From: JAJDIA01 sp031555735
Lineage (GTDB): Bacteria > Bacteroidota > Bacteroidia > Bacteroidales > Tannerellaceae
DNA: 33,600 nt
Assembly: GCA_031555735.1 (NCBI GenBank)
Contig: JAVBUE010000087.1
Coordinates: forward strand, 1 to 33,600
Reading direction: 5' to 3'
The position numbers and the translations under genes were made by a program. Below the pieces are notes generated by a model. That model was not told where the DNA came from. It did no database searches and saw only the letters and a list, made by a program, of their open reading frames with translations. Each line of letters starts with the position of its first letter. Within the stretch, counting starts at the first letter, position 1. Positions 7,882-17,352 of this stretch are shown in pieces.

Positions 7882-8409
7882 ATGCGCAGCATGAATGATT
7901 GGATTTGGTTGGCGGTGGTGTTGCAGGTATTCTTCTTCTCCGCTTGTATAAAAGAAGAATTGCCGGATACCTCCGGAATAGTAAACTATATTACTGTGGG
8001 TGATGAAGTACCCGCCTTTTCCGTATCCGACGGAGAGAACAATACGTTTACTTCCGCCTCCCTGAAGGGGAAACGTACCCTGCTCGTCTTTTTCCACACC
8101 GGTTGCAGTGATTGCCAGCGCGAACTACCGAAGGTGAATGCGGTTTGGAAAGCGTTGAAAGAAGAGGATGGTTACCAGGTTGTCGCCATTGCCCGGGAGG
8201 AAAAACGGTCGGATGTGGCGGCTTATTGGGCAGCCCACCATTTCACGGTTCCTTTCTATCTGGATATGGATCGTTCCGTCTTCTCCCTTTTTGCCAACAG
8301 TACGATCCCCCGGCTCTACATCATAGATCCGGATGGCGTCGTACAGTGGATGGCCACCGAAACACTGGATGGGATGAAAGCGGAGGAGTTGGTATGGTTG
8401 CTAAAATGA
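7882..8409 (+). CDS. TlpA-like thioredoxin-fold lipoprotein
   Basis: Predicted periplasmic thiol-disulfide protein of 175 residues. A lipobox ends at Cys22 (FFSAC) and a thioredoxin/AhpC-TSA-like domain covers about residues 40-170, with the active site CSDC (75-78) in the context FFHTGCSDCQRELP and the cis-proline in STIPRLYIID. Several in-frame ATGs exist (7849, 7858, 7882, 7891). The one at 7882 has AAGGAGGG seven bases upstream, the best ribosome-binding site in the area, and gives a proper signal peptide. It lies between the GH20 and sigma genes, overlapping the sigma start by ATGA. Whether it reduces or oxidises partners is not visible. Confidence 0.87.
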   Translation: MRSMNDWIWLAVVLQVFFFSACIKEELPDTSGIVNYITVGDEVPAFSVSDGENNTFTSASLKGKRTLLVFFHTGCSDCQRELPKVNAVWKALKEEDGYQVVAIAREEKRSDVAAYWAAHHFTVPFYLDMDRSVFSLFANSTIPRLYIIDPDGVVQWMATETLDGMKAEELVWLLK

Positions 8410-8981
8410 GTGAACAGGTGATTCCTATGGAGAAGATTGCGGAGAAAGAAACAATGAATAAGCTCTTTACCGACTATCATGGGTTGTTTGTACGCTTTGC
8501 CAAAACCTATATACAAGATGAGGCTGCTGCGGAAGATATCACGATGGAAAGTGTCCTGTATTTTTTGGAGAACAGACACTCGTTGACAGCAGAATCGAAT
8601 ATTCCTGCGTATATACTTGAAACGATCAAGCATAAATGCCTTAATTATCTGCGACATCTCCGGATACAGGAAGGTGTGGAACTGCGTATGTATGAGCATC
8701 AGTTGCGCGTGAACAATCTGCGCATAGCGACGCTTGAAGCCTGTGATCCTAAAGAAATATTTAGTGAAGAAGTGCAACTGCTGATCGACGAAGCGCTGGC
8801 AGCCATGCCTGATAAAACCCGTCACATTTTCATGTTGAGCCGTTTTGAGAATAAAACCTATGGTGAGATAGCAGCCCTTTGTTCCCTCTCGGTCAAAAGT
8901 GTGGAATTCCATATTTCTAAAGGATTGAAGTTGATGAAGGAGAAATTAAAGGATTATGTGGTTTTTGTTTTATTTTTATAA
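8406..8981 (+). CDS. ECF-type RNA polymerase sigma factor
   Basis: Redirects RNA polymerase, probably to the downstream SusC/SusD genes. The 191-residue protein has sigma region 2 (FTDYHGLFVRFAKTYIQDEA through AEDITMESVLYFLENR) and region 4 with a helix-turn-helix (MPDKTRHIFMLSRFENKTYG... LCSLSVKSVEFHISKGLK). It ends in a short hydrophobic tail (VVFVLFL), which I recall as common in Bacteroides sigma factors of FecR-linked loci. The start at 8406 overlaps the previous stop as ATGA; 8427 and 8454 are alternatives, the last with a better GGAG spacing. The cognate anti-sigma is probably the FecR protein at 11069, displaced by an intervening glycosidase gene. Confidence 0.9.
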   Translation: MSEQVIPMEKIAEKETMNKLFTDYHGLFVRFAKTYIQDEAAAEDITMESVLYFLENRHSLTAESNIPAYILETIKHKCLNYLRHLRIQEGVELRMYEHQLRVNNLRIATLEACDPKEIFSEEVQLLIDEALAAMPDKTRHIFMLSRFENKTYGEIAALCSLSVKSVEFHISKGLKLMKEKLKDYVVFVLFL

Positions 8982-9045
8982 AAAAACAGTTTTTTCGTTA
9001 GGGAGGGGGGCTTTACAGGTGCTTAATAGTTGATGGACATGAAAA
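8982..9045 (+). other. Sigma/anti-sigma junction-like leader element
   Basis: After the sigma stop codon come an A-run/T-run hairpin (AAAAAA-CAG-TTTTTT), CGTTAGGGAGGGGGG and GGTGCTTAATAG. I recall similar T-run, G-rich and GTGTCTTAATA-like spacers between sigma and fecR genes in other Bacteroides loci. Here it is followed by a glycosidase gene instead. The resemblance is from memory and needs an alignment. Confidence 0.35.
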
Positions 9046-9064
9046 ACACGTTAATAAAAGGAAT

Positions 9065-11068
9065 ATGAGAAAACAGGGGTATATTTTATTGCTTTTTCTA
9101 TGGGCAGGTTGTGTATCTGCTTCAATTACAAATTATTGGGTGATTAATGCGTCGGGGGGTATTACATGGCGGATAGACGAACGTTTGCCACATGAGGACC
9201 ACATCGAAATGAGCGGGCAGAAAGTATCTACCGTCTTGCGTTATGGTGTAAACTCCGACGGCTCTTTTAGTCTGAACCGTAGTATGGTATGGCCGATGTT
9301 GCGTACTATTCCGAACAACACTCATGCCAGCCTGATGCGCCGGTTTGCCTGGAAAATAACCGACATGGTGGAGGTGAATGGACTGTCTTTACCGGATGAA
9401 AAAGTGCAATCGGTAACACTGAATGGTACCATGGAAGTGGAAAGCAGTTATGAGCTGCCGCGCAAAGGAGCGTTGGCGCTTACTCGTATCCTGTTCCCTT
9501 CAGTCACGCAGCCTGCTTTTTGTGAAAAATATGTGATCCGAAATGCGGGTGAAACAGTATTATCGGTCGAAGTACCATCGTCTTCTTCCGTTATTGAAAC
9601 AGATGCCGCGAAGGGAGTAGATGGCAGCTACCGGTTGGTGGCTACGATTCAGGGGCAAACCTCCCGTCAATTGAAACCGGGTGAAGAACTGACGTTCAGC
9701 GCTTTCTTTGCCGGTTATAAGCAAGGTGAGTTTGAAGAGGCGTTGAATATTGAAACAGAGTTACAGGCCCGTAAGTTGCTGGTTGCAGGCTTTCGTGACA
9801 AGTTGGTGTTAGAGACACCTGATCCGGTGATCAATACCATGTTTGCATTTGCTAAAATACGTGCTGCTGAAAGTATTTACCATACGAAAGGCGGATTCAT
9901 GCATGGTCCGGGTGGTGAATCTTACTACGCTGCGATCTGGGCAAATGACCAGGCGGAATATGTGAATCCTTTCTTTCCCTTCCTGGGATATGAGGTGGGC
10001 AACCGTTCAGCCTTCAATTCGTATGAACATTTTGCCCGGTTCATGAATCCGGAATTTAAACCTATCCCCAGTTCCATCATTGCCGAAGGTCTGGATATCT
10101 GGAATGGTGCCGGCGATCGTGGGGATGCCGCTATGATTGCTTATGGTGCAACCCGTTATGCCCTGGCGCGTGGAGATAAAGCCGAAGCCGAAAAATTATG
10201 GACGCTGATTGAATGGACATTGGAATATTGCAGGCGAAACCTGAATGATGCCGGTGTTGTGCTTTCAGATGCCGATGAGTTGGAGGGGCGTTTCCCTGCC
10301 GGAAAAGCAAATCTGTGTACTTCGTCGCTGTATTATGATGCTTTGCTGTCGGCCGTATATCTGGGAAAAGACCTGCATAAACCGTCTTCACAGTTATCTA
10401 CCTATACCAAACAGGCCGAATCGCTGAAAAAAAATATAGATCGTTACTTCGGTGCTACTGTCGAGGGTTTCAATACCTATCAATATTATGAAGGCAATGA
10501 TCTGTTGCGCTCGTGGATATGCATTCCGTTGACAGTGGGTATTTATGACCGGAAAGAGGCTACCATCCGGGCTTTGTTCTCGCCCCGCCTGTGGACGGAG
10601 AACGGTTTGCTTACCCAAGCCGGTAGTGAGACCTTTTGGGATCGTTCTACCTTGTATGCTTTGCGTGGCGTTTATGCCTGTGGTGAAACAGCCAAAGCAA
10701 CGGACTATCTTTCCTTCTATTCCAACCGGCGCTTGTTGGGTGACCATGTTCCCTACGCAATCGAAGCCTGGCCGGAGGGCAGTCAACGCCATTTGTCTGC
10801 CGAAAGCGGACTGTATTGCCGGATCATTACGGAGGGTATGTTCGGTATCCGTCCTACCGGTTTGCATTCGTTTGATTTCATTCCACGTCTGCCTGAAGGA
10901 TGGGATTCTATGAATTTGCGAAGCATCTGTGCCTTTGGTAAAGAATTTGATATCGAAGTGAAACGGACTGCCGGTAAATTGCATGTGACGGTTATCACCG
11001 GAGGAAGAATTCTCAGCAAACGAATGTACGAAGAAGGCAAAGTCCGTTTACAGTCTATTGATTTTTAA
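9065..11068 (+). CDS. Six-hairpin (alpha/alpha)6 glycoside hydrolase, family not assigned
   Basis: The 667-residue protein is exported: MRKQGYILLLFLWAGC is followed by VSAS, so either Cys16 is lipidated or signal peptidase I cuts after VSA. Residues about 25-240 form an N-terminal beta-sandwich. From about 255 a helical (alpha/alpha)6 barrel shows GGESYYAAIWANDQAEYVNP, SDADELEGRFPAG and WPEGSQRHLSAESGLYCRI, followed by the closing FGIRPTGLHSFDFIPRLPEGW stretch typical of this clan. Candidate acids are Asp in WANDQ and Glu in AWPEG or SAESG. GH78-, GH63- and trehalase-like relatives are all possible. AAAGGAAT precedes the ATG. Its stop directly abuts the FecR start, indicating one transcript with the regulator. 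Confidence 0.8.
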   Translation: MRKQGYILLLFLWAGCVSASITNYWVINASGGITWRIDERLPHEDHIEMSGQKVSTVLRYGVNSDGSFSLNRSMVWPMLRTIPNNTHASLMRRFAWKITDMVEVNGLSLPDEKVQSVTLNGTMEVESSYELPRKGALALTRILFPSVTQPAFCEKYVIRNAGETVLSVEVPSSSSVIETDAAKGVDGSYRLVATIQGQTSRQLKPGEELTFSAFFAGYKQGEFEEALNIETELQARKLLVAGFRDKLVLETPDPVINTMFAFAKIRAAESIYHTKGGFMHGPGGESYYAAIWANDQAEYVNPFFPFLGYEVGNRSAFNSYEHFARFMNPEFKPIPSSIIAEGLDIWNGAGDRGDAAMIAYGATRYALARGDKAEAEKLWTLIEWTLEYCRRNLNDAGVVLSDADELEGRFPAGKANLCTSSLYYDALLSAVYLGKDLHKPSSQLSTYTKQAESLKKNIDRYFGATVEGFNTYQYYEGNDLLRSWICIPLTVGIYDRKEATIRALFSPRLWTENGLLTQAGSETFWDRSTLYALRGVYACGETAKATDYLSFYSNRRLLGDHVPYAIEAWPEGSQRHLSAESGLYCRIITEGMFGIRPTGLHSFDFIPRLPEGWDSMNLRSICAFGKEFDIEVKRTAGKLHVTVITGGRILSKRMYEEGKVRLQSIDF

Positions 11069-12007
11069 ATGGACAAACACATCTTACATCGGTTTTTTGA
11101 AGGGACGGCGTCTTTACAGGAAGAGGAGACTGTCTGTAACTGGGTCGAGGCTGCCGATGAAAACCGCCAGGAACTTATCAGAGAACGTAAGTACTTTGAT
11201 GTGTTATTATTTCATGGAAGGAGCAGTAGTGAGGCAAGAGTAGTGAAGCCCCTGAAATTGAACCCGGTGTGGATGGCATGTCTGAAAGTGGCAGCGATGC
11301 TTGCTGTGATACTCGCTTCTGCCCTGTACATATATACCGCGATAAAACAGGAGGAACCGATTGCGATAAACCGGATCATCGTTCCGCCAGGCGAACGGGT
11401 GAACATAATCCTTTCCGATGGAACACTCGTATGGTTGAACGCTTGTTCCGAACTGGTCTATCCTGCCGTTTTCAAGAGGGATTCGCGAATGGTGAATCTG
11501 AAAGGTGAAGGTTATTTTGAAGTAGTAAAGGATGTAAAACATCCCTTCATTGTTCAGGCGGGAAACCACGAAGTGAAAGTGTTGGGGACAAAATTTAATG
11601 TCGAGGTGAACGAGGCGGACAGTACTTTTTCGGCTGCATTGATGGAGGGATCTATCCGGGTGACTAATACCATGCATCGACAGGAAGACATTCTCCTATC
11701 CCCCCGGCAGAAAACCAAATGGGAGAATAATCAGTTTGTAGTGGAGCCTATTTCCAACCTGGATGATTATCGCTGGAGAGAAGGTCTGATTTGTTTCGAT
11801 CAAATCCTGTTTGCCGACCTGATGAAACGATTTGAAAAGGCATACGATATCCAGATCATAGTACGTAATCAGAAGCTGGATAGCTATCGGTGTAGTGGCA
11901 AATGCCGGATGAATGATGGTATAGACTTTATCTTGCAGGTATTACAACAGAATGCACGGTTTGAAATCTCATGGAACGAGGATCATACGATCCTGTATAT
12001 TGATTAA
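11069..12007 (+). CDS. FecR family anti-sigma factor
   Basis: Inner-membrane regulator that holds and activates the ECF sigma factor in response to its SusC/TonB-dependent receptor. The 312-residue protein has a cytoplasmic sigma-binding part (residues 1-67), one membrane helix (about 68-92) and a periplasmic FecR domain (about 100-200), recognisable from PPGERVNIILSDGTLVWLNA, KGEGYFEV and GTKFNV. A C-terminal DUF4974 domain (about 240-312) contains DQILFADLMKRFEKAYDI. The ATG follows the glycosidase stop codon with no gap, so translation is probably coupled. The usual neighbour is the sigma gene; here 2 kb of glycosidase gene separates them. Confidence 0.93.
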   Translation: MDKHILHRFFEGTASLQEEETVCNWVEAADENRQELIRERKYFDVLLFHGRSSSEARVVKPLKLNPVWMACLKVAAMLAVILASALYIYTAIKQEEPIAINRIIVPPGERVNIILSDGTLVWLNACSELVYPAVFKRDSRMVNLKGEGYFEVVKDVKHPFIVQAGNHEVKVLGTKFNVEVNEADSTFSAALMEGSIRVTNTMHRQEDILLSPRQKTKWENNQFVVEPISNLDDYRWREGLICFDQILFADLMKRFEKAYDIQIIVRNQKLDSYRCSGKCRMNDGIDFILQVLQQNARFEISWNEDHTILYID

Positions 12008-12101
12008 TGGCTATTGAAAATGGTCTGACATATAAATCTGATGCCTATGTAACAAAACGAAAAAACATCTAAACATATAGCAAAGACACGAAAATGATGG
12101 A

Positions 12102-12119
12102 TGCGATGACTACATCGCA
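12102..12119. promoter_or_regulatory. Inverted repeat in the susC-like leader
   Basis: TGCGATG (12102-12108) and CATCGCA (12113-12119) form a perfect 7-bp inverted repeat with a 4-base loop, 44 bases before the SusC start. No TAnnTTTG is visible between 12008 and 12163, which fits use of an alternative sigma factor. Role unknown. Confidence 0.4.
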
Positions 12120-12163
12120 GAGAATACAACTACAATTTTATTAATCTTTAAAATCACAAAGTT

Positions 12164-15100
12164 ATGAGCAAAATACCTTTGTCGGGAATTTATTTTCCTG
12201 AAAAAGTAAAGAACGTACACTTTTTCAGGATAACAAAAATTACGTATATGCTGTTGTTTGTATTGGTTTTCTGCTTGCATGCGGAAAATGGTATATCACA
12301 GAAAATCACGTTAAATGGAACGAATCTTCCCTTAAAAAGTTACCTGGAAGCGATCGAAAACCAAACAGATTATTTGTTTATTTATGATTCGGAAGTGGAT
12401 GTAAACAAACAGGTTTCTTTGCGCATGGAAGACGAGTCGGTCAAGGTTGTGCTGGACCAATTGGTATCTCCACTGGGGCTGGATTATGCACAGAAAGGAT
12501 CCTATATCGTTTTGTCGAGCCATAGGGCTACGGCTGTAGTACCTGTAGCATCGCAACAGCGGAAAACAATTACGGGTGTTGTAATCGATGTAACCGGTGA
12601 GTCGGTTATCGGTGCCAGTGTGATCGAGAAAGGAACTACCAATGGAGTTGTTACGGATGTGGATGGCAGATTCTCGTTGGATGTCCCATCCGGAGCTACT
12701 ATCCAGATATCGTATATTGGTTATTTGGCGCAAGAAATCAACGTCGGCAACCAATCTACCCTTATGATCCGATTGGTCGAAAATACCCAGGCTTTGAGTG
12801 AAGTAGTGGTGGTCGGTTATGGCGTACAACGCAAAGTAACCACAACCGGAGCCGTAGTCAAACTGGAAGGCGATGATATCAACAAGATGACCGTTGTCAA
12901 TGCCACAAAAGCATTGCAAGGATTGACCCCGGGAATAACTATTGTTGACCGTGGCGGCGCTCCCGGTAGTGATGATCCGGATATCTTCCTGCGTGGCGTG
13001 GGAACTACCGGTAATGCTAAACCGTTGGTACTGGTAGATGGCATTGAGATGGCATTAAGCCAGATCCCGTCATCGGAGATTGAGAGTATCTCTGTACTGA
13101 AGGATGCCGCATCAGCTTCCATCTATGGATCGCGTGCCGCACATGGCGTTATTCTGGTTACCACCAAGCGTGGAAAAGCAGGAAAGGTTATACTGTCGTA
13201 CAATGGTTCGATCGGCTTTCAGGATAGGGCTGTGAAAGCCGAACAGGTTTCAGCGCGTGAATATATGTCGATGGTCAACGAGTCGTTGATTAATGCGGGT
13301 GGTGTCGCCAAATACTCGGAAGATGATATTGTCGCTACCGAGAAAGGAAATGACCCGTATAACCACTCATACACCAGTTGGCCGGATGAGGTGTACAACG
13401 TCAATTATATCACCCAGCATACGCTGAATCTGAATGGAGGGACTGAGAGCGGTCGTTATTTGGTATCGTTTGATTATCTGGATCAGCCAGGTATGACAAA
13501 GAATACGGAATACCAGCGTTACAGCCTCCGTGTCAATACCGACATCAATATCGGCAAAATGTTGAAAATAAGTAGTGACGTGACCTATCGCCATATAGAC
13601 CGCCTATGGCCGGAAGGTTTGGGGGATGCACAATACCGTGCTTGGAGTATGCAACCCACTACTCCTGAAAAATATGAAAATGGGGATTACAGGCTGGATA
13701 AGCAGCAACACAACCCGATGTCGTATATGGATCTCAATGTTGTAGGAAAGGACGAATACAATCTGGATATGTTCTACGGACAGGTGAAGGCTGACTTTGA
13801 ACCGGTCAAAGACTTGGTATTTACCGGTATGATCTCCCTGAACGGTGGTTGGGACAGGCGAAAAATACACTACAAGAATCATAAGTATTATAACGAGGAA
13901 GGCACACTGGTCACGCAACGGAATAATCCGAACAGTGTGAAAGACTCACGTAACAATAATTATCAATTGACATTGCGCTTCCTGGCCAATTACAAAAAAC
14001 AACTGGCTGATGCCCACGATATTGCCCTCCTGTACGGGATGGAACAAATATCTTATCGTAACTATTATTCCATGGCTCAGCGTAAAGATCTGATATCGGA
14101 TGCATTGCCCGATATCTCGCTCGGATCGGCAGGTAGCCAGTTTGCCGAAGGTTCTCCTTCTCTATGGGGCATCAATTCTTATTTCGGACGCATCAACTAT
14201 GGTTTTAAAGATAAATACCTGTTTGAAGCCAATATTCGTGCCGACGGTTCGTCTCGTTTTGCGAAAGGGCATAAATGGGGCGTATTCCCATCGTTTTCTG
14301 CTGCCTGGCGTATTTCGGAAGAAGGGTTCATGGAAGATCTGTCTTTCGTGGATAACCTCAAGTTGCGGGCATCGTGGGGGCAGACCGGTAACGAACGAAT
14401 TAGTACCTTCATGTATATACCCCAGTACAGTACGGCAAATGTGGTCATGGATGGTAGTCTGGTTTCAGCAGTGTATCAGCAAAAAATGGCTAATCCGGAG
14501 GTGACCTGGGAAACGGTTGAACAGACAAACATCGGTTTGGATTTTGCATTTCTCAATAATACCATTTATGGTGAACTGGATTGGTATATGAAGGATACGG
14601 AGGATATTTTGCTGACGTTGGGTATCCCTAAGTTTATTGGCCTGAATCCTCCTGAACAGAATGCAGGTGTGGTACGTAATTCAGGGATTGAATCGATGAT
14701 CGGTTTCCGTAAGAAATTAGGCGAAGTTTCCCTGAACACCTCCGTCAATTTTGCCTACAACAAGAACGAATGGGTAAACAGGGGCGGTGACGACAGAAAC
14801 ATCAGTGGCTATACGATCCAGACGCTTGGTTCTCCGTTGAATGCGTTCTATATTTACCAGGCCGACGGACTGATCGCCAACGAGCAGGAATTGGCCGACT
14901 ACAGAACCAAACACAAATCCGATCCCCGTGGCCTGTCATCAATACATGCCGGTGATGTGAAACTGGTTGATGCAAATGGCGACGGGACAATCGATCCGGA
15001 CGACCGCCAGATATATACATCCAATATTCCTAAATTTACTTACGGTTGGAATATCGGCATCGACTATAAGGGTTTTGACTTGAGCCTGTTGCTACAGGGA

Positions 15101-15508
15101 TCAAGTGGAGCAAACAGAATGATGTATGGCGAATGGATAGAAGGGCCTTGCTATGAGGCATTTACCGGGATACATTATCGCGACCGCTGGACGGAAAATA
15201 ATCAGAATGGCAATGCCGGCATGCCCCGTCTTGAAGCCGCTAACAATCGCAATGCATCAACCTACAATTCTTTCTTCCTGCAAAAGGTGAATTATCTGCG
15301 TCTGAAGAATGCGCAGTTGGGCTATACGCTACCGATCCACCTCATTAATCCCATGGGTGTTTCCACACTGAGGGTGTATGTGACGGGTTCTAACCTGCTT
15401 ACATTTAGCAGCCTTGACCAGGGACTGGATCCGGAAGGGAAGAGCGACCGGTTGACTGATTTCCCTCCGCTGCGGATCATCAACTTTGGTGTAAATGTTG
15501 TCTTTTAA
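12164..15508 (+). CDS. SusC-like TonB-dependent receptor with N-terminal STN signalling domain
   Basis: Outer-membrane importer of glycan fragments, 1114 residues. A long N-terminus carries the signal hydrophobic segment at about 28-40. The STN domain (about 45-118) follows and in such receptors contacts FecR. A carboxypeptidase-D-like beta domain (about 136-205; TGVVIDVTGESVIGASV) and a TonB-box region (LSEVVVVGYG, 211-220) come next. The plug contains DPDIFLRGVGTTG and VLKDAASASIYGSRAAHGVI, and the 22-strand barrel ends in a terminal Phe (NFGVNVVF). The STN domain explains the upstream sigma/FecR pair. The gene sits 12 bases before the SusD gene. Confidence 0.96.
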   Translation: MSKIPLSGIYFPEKVKNVHFFRITKITYMLLFVLVFCLHAENGISQKITLNGTNLPLKSYLEAIENQTDYLFIYDSEVDVNKQVSLRMEDESVKVVLDQLVSPLGLDYAQKGSYIVLSSHRATAVVPVASQQRKTITGVVIDVTGESVIGASVIEKGTTNGVVTDVDGRFSLDVPSGATIQISYIGYLAQEINVGNQSTLMIRLVENTQALSEVVVVGYGVQRKVTTTGAVVKLEGDDINKMTVVNATKALQGLTPGITIVDRGGAPGSDDPDIFLRGVGTTGNAKPLVLVDGIEMALSQIPSSEIESISVLKDAASASIYGSRAAHGVILVTTKRGKAGKVILSYNGSIGFQDRAVKAEQVSAREYMSMVNESLINAGGVAKYSEDDIVATEKGNDPYNHSYTSWPDEVYNVNYITQHTLNLNGGTESGRYLVSFDYLDQPGMTKNTEYQRYSLRVNTDINIGKMLKISSDVTYRHIDRLWPEGLGDAQYRAWSMQPTTPEKYENGDYRLDKQQHNPMSYMDLNVVGKDEYNLDMFYGQVKADFEPVKDLVFTGMISLNGGWDRRKIHYKNHKYYNEEGTLVTQRNNPNSVKDSRNNNYQLTLRFLANYKKQLADAHDIALLYGMEQISYRNYYSMAQRKDLISDALPDISLGSAGSQFAEGSPSLWGINSYFGRINYGFKDKYLFEANIRADGSSRFAKGHKWGVFPSFSAAWRISEEGFMEDLSFVDNLKLRASWGQTGNERISTFMYIPQYSTANVVMDGSLVSAVYQQKMANPEVTWETVEQTNIGLDFAFLNNTIYGELDWYMKDTEDILLTLGIPKFIGLNPPEQNAGVVRNSGIESMIGFRKKLGEVSLNTSVNFAYNKNEWVNRGGDDRNISGYTIQTLGSPLNAFYIYQADGLIANEQELADYRTKHKSDPRGLSSIHAGDVKLVDANGDGTIDPDDRQIYTSNIPKFTYGWNIGIDYKGFDLSLLLQGSSGANRMMYGEWIEGPCYEAFTGIHYRDRWTENNQNGNAGMPRLEAANNRNASTYNSFFLQKVNYLRLKNAQLGYTLPIHLINPMGVSTLRVYVTGSNLLTFSSLDQGLDPEGKSDRLTDFPPLRIINFGVNVVF

Positions 15509-15520
15509 TCCAAACAAAAA

Positions 15521-17197
15521 ATGAACATTATGAAAATAAATAAGAACGTATTACTCTGTGGAGCAATGATATGGACGCTTTTCCTGACAGGAAGTTGCGA
15601 TAGCAACATCAACCTCGAACCGGAAGGTATTATCACCGTGGACGGTTATTTTACCTCGGCGGAAGATTATGAGAAAGCGTTGACGGGATTGTATGAACGA
15701 CTGAATGTCGGCAACTTTGATTTGTGGCTGGATGCCGTAACAGACAATGGGTTGGTAACCCATAGCTGGAATAGGGGATATGACCTGGGACGTGGTATCG
15801 GGAATACCGCTTCTTCTTTCCCTGCCGATAAATGGAACAATGGCTATGTGTCTGTTCAGCGCGCCAACGGTGTGATCAGCAATATTGACAAGTATGAATG
15901 GCCGGGTGGCGAAAGCAATACTGATCGCAACCGGGTGCTGGGAGAAGCCCGTACATTGCGGGCATACTTCTACCTGGATTTGGCTGCTATCTTCGGACAG
16001 ATCATGTTCTATACCGAAAACCCCGCATCGGTAGCCGAAAGTGTATCAATCAAACAAGTCGATAATCCGAAAGAAGTATTCGATTTCATTCTGGACGATC
16101 TGGATAAAGCCATTGCTGGTTTACCGGACAAACCTTCTAACAAGTCAAAGATAGGTAAAGCGGCCGCCCGCCTGTTGCGTGCCCGTGCTGCTGCATATGC
16201 GGCAGGTTACCTGAAAGACAATACCTATTACCAAATTACGTTGAGTGAGACTGCCGCTTTATTGTCGTCTGCACCGCCGCTGGCTGCTTATGATAAGCTG
16301 TTTGTCACTGGTTGCGAAGACCTTGACGAAGTGATCCTGGTGAGAAGGTATTCCCTGGATGCTACCAATAACTGGGGTGACTGGTACAACCAATCCATCG
16401 GCGGTTACTGTGTGACCACGCCGGTAAAGGCATTGGCTGATGCATTTGAATACATCGGAACACGGGATGAGGCGATGCCCTACCTGAACAAGGATCCGCG
16501 TTTTTACCAGACCCTATTCGCTCCGGGGATGGAACTGAGAGGTAAGTATTTCAATTCCGTACCGAACAACGTTGTAGTGAAAGACGGTAAGACCTACTTC
16601 GATCCGGCGAAAGATTACGGTTCGTTGCAGGATAAAGAAGTGAGTGTAGGCGATGTGCTGGCAGAAGGAGGAGGAGGCGAATGGAACAAAACTCAGACAG
16701 GTCTTTCCTGGAAGAAGTATTGCCAGGAACCTGAAACGTGGACTACCTATAACTCATTCGTGATTTTCCGGTATGCGGAAGCCTACTTGCTCCGAGCCGA
16801 AGCCCTGCTGGAAACGGGAGGCAGTGCCGGTGAAGTGAAGTCGCTTATTAAGGTCGTCCGCGACAGGGCAGGCAATACCAATGACATCGATACAATAGTA
16901 GCCGAACGTTATAAGGGCAGCCTGCGTGACCTGGTCCGTAACGAACGGCGGGTGGAATTGGCTCAGGAAGGTCTTCGTTTCTACGATATCCGTCGTTGGA
17001 ATATCCTGCTGGACGTGATGAACAAACCTGTTGAAGGAGTCGAATACCGCGATTACTCCAGTGGCACGCCGACACGGAGGGTGTACACACCTGCCGAAAG
17101 GGTCGCTTATACCGACAAAGACTTCTACTGGCCTATCCCGCAATCCGAAATAGACCTGAACAAAGGACGCATCAAACAGAATAGTGGTTGGAAGTAA
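15521..17197 (+). CDS. SusD/RagB-family glycan-binding lipoprotein
   Basis: Surface lid lipoprotein that captures glycan for the SusC channel. The 558-residue protein has lipobox LTGSC (Cys26) and the SusD-like N-terminal domain beginning at LEPEGIITVDGYFTSAEDYEKALTG (about 33-57). Tetratricopeptide-like helices (ANGVISNIDKY, LGEARTLRAYFYLDLAAIFG) and a C-terminal SusD/RagB domain (FRYAEAYLLRAEALLETGG, LVRNERRVELAQEGLRFYDIRRW, WPIPQSEIDLNKG) follow. ATGs at 15521 and 15530 are both possible. It forms an operon with the SusC gene and is closed by a strong terminator. The glycan cannot be deduced from the sequence. Confidence 0.95.
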   Translation: MNIMKINKNVLLCGAMIWTLFLTGSCDSNINLEPEGIITVDGYFTSAEDYEKALTGLYERLNVGNFDLWLDAVTDNGLVTHSWNRGYDLGRGIGNTASSFPADKWNNGYVSVQRANGVISNIDKYEWPGGESNTDRNRVLGEARTLRAYFYLDLAAIFGQIMFYTENPASVAESVSIKQVDNPKEVFDFILDDLDKAIAGLPDKPSNKSKIGKAAARLLRARAAAYAAGYLKDNTYYQITLSETAALLSSAPPLAAYDKLFVTGCEDLDEVILVRRYSLDATNNWGDWYNQSIGGYCVTTPVKALADAFEYIGTRDEAMPYLNKDPRFYQTLFAPGMELRGKYFNSVPNNVVVKDGKTYFDPAKDYGSLQDKEVSVGDVLAEGGGGEWNKTQTGLSWKKYCQEPETWTTYNSFVIFRYAEAYLLRAEALLETGGSAGEVKSLIKVVRDRAGNTNDIDTIVAERYKGSLRDLVRNERRVELAQEGLRFYDIRRWNILLDVMNKPVEGVEYRDYSSGTPTRRVYTPAERVAYTDKDFYWPIPQSEIDLNKGRIKQNSGWK

Positions 17198-17256
17198 CCG
17201 TTTCCGATAAAGGTCCTACTAACGGTTATAGACCAGAAACCCTACGTATCATCACA

Positions 17257-17298
17257 AAAGGGGGTGTGCCAGACTACTTTTGGCACACCCCCTTTTTA
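17257..17298. terminator. Strong bidirectional terminator
   Basis: GGGGGTGTGCCA pairs with TGGCACACCCCC around a short loop, with CTTTTT after it on the + strand and CTTTTG after it on the - strand. It separates the SusD gene from the convergent lptG gene. Confidence 0.85.
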
Positions 17299-17352
17299 TT
17301 CATGTGAGCGCATAACAACGATGTTGGTGATATGCAAATATAGTTTTTGTGC

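Noticed and set aside
8112..8405. A 98-residue N-terminal extension of the sigma factor
   Set aside because: It overlaps the thioredoxin-like gene in another frame and has Gly/Cys/Trp-rich, non-sigma composition; the ATG at 8406 or slightly later fits the domain.
10394..10984. A 196-residue - strand frame inside the glycosidase gene
   Set aside because: The + strand gene is supported by signal peptide, fold motifs and operon fit; the reverse frame has none.
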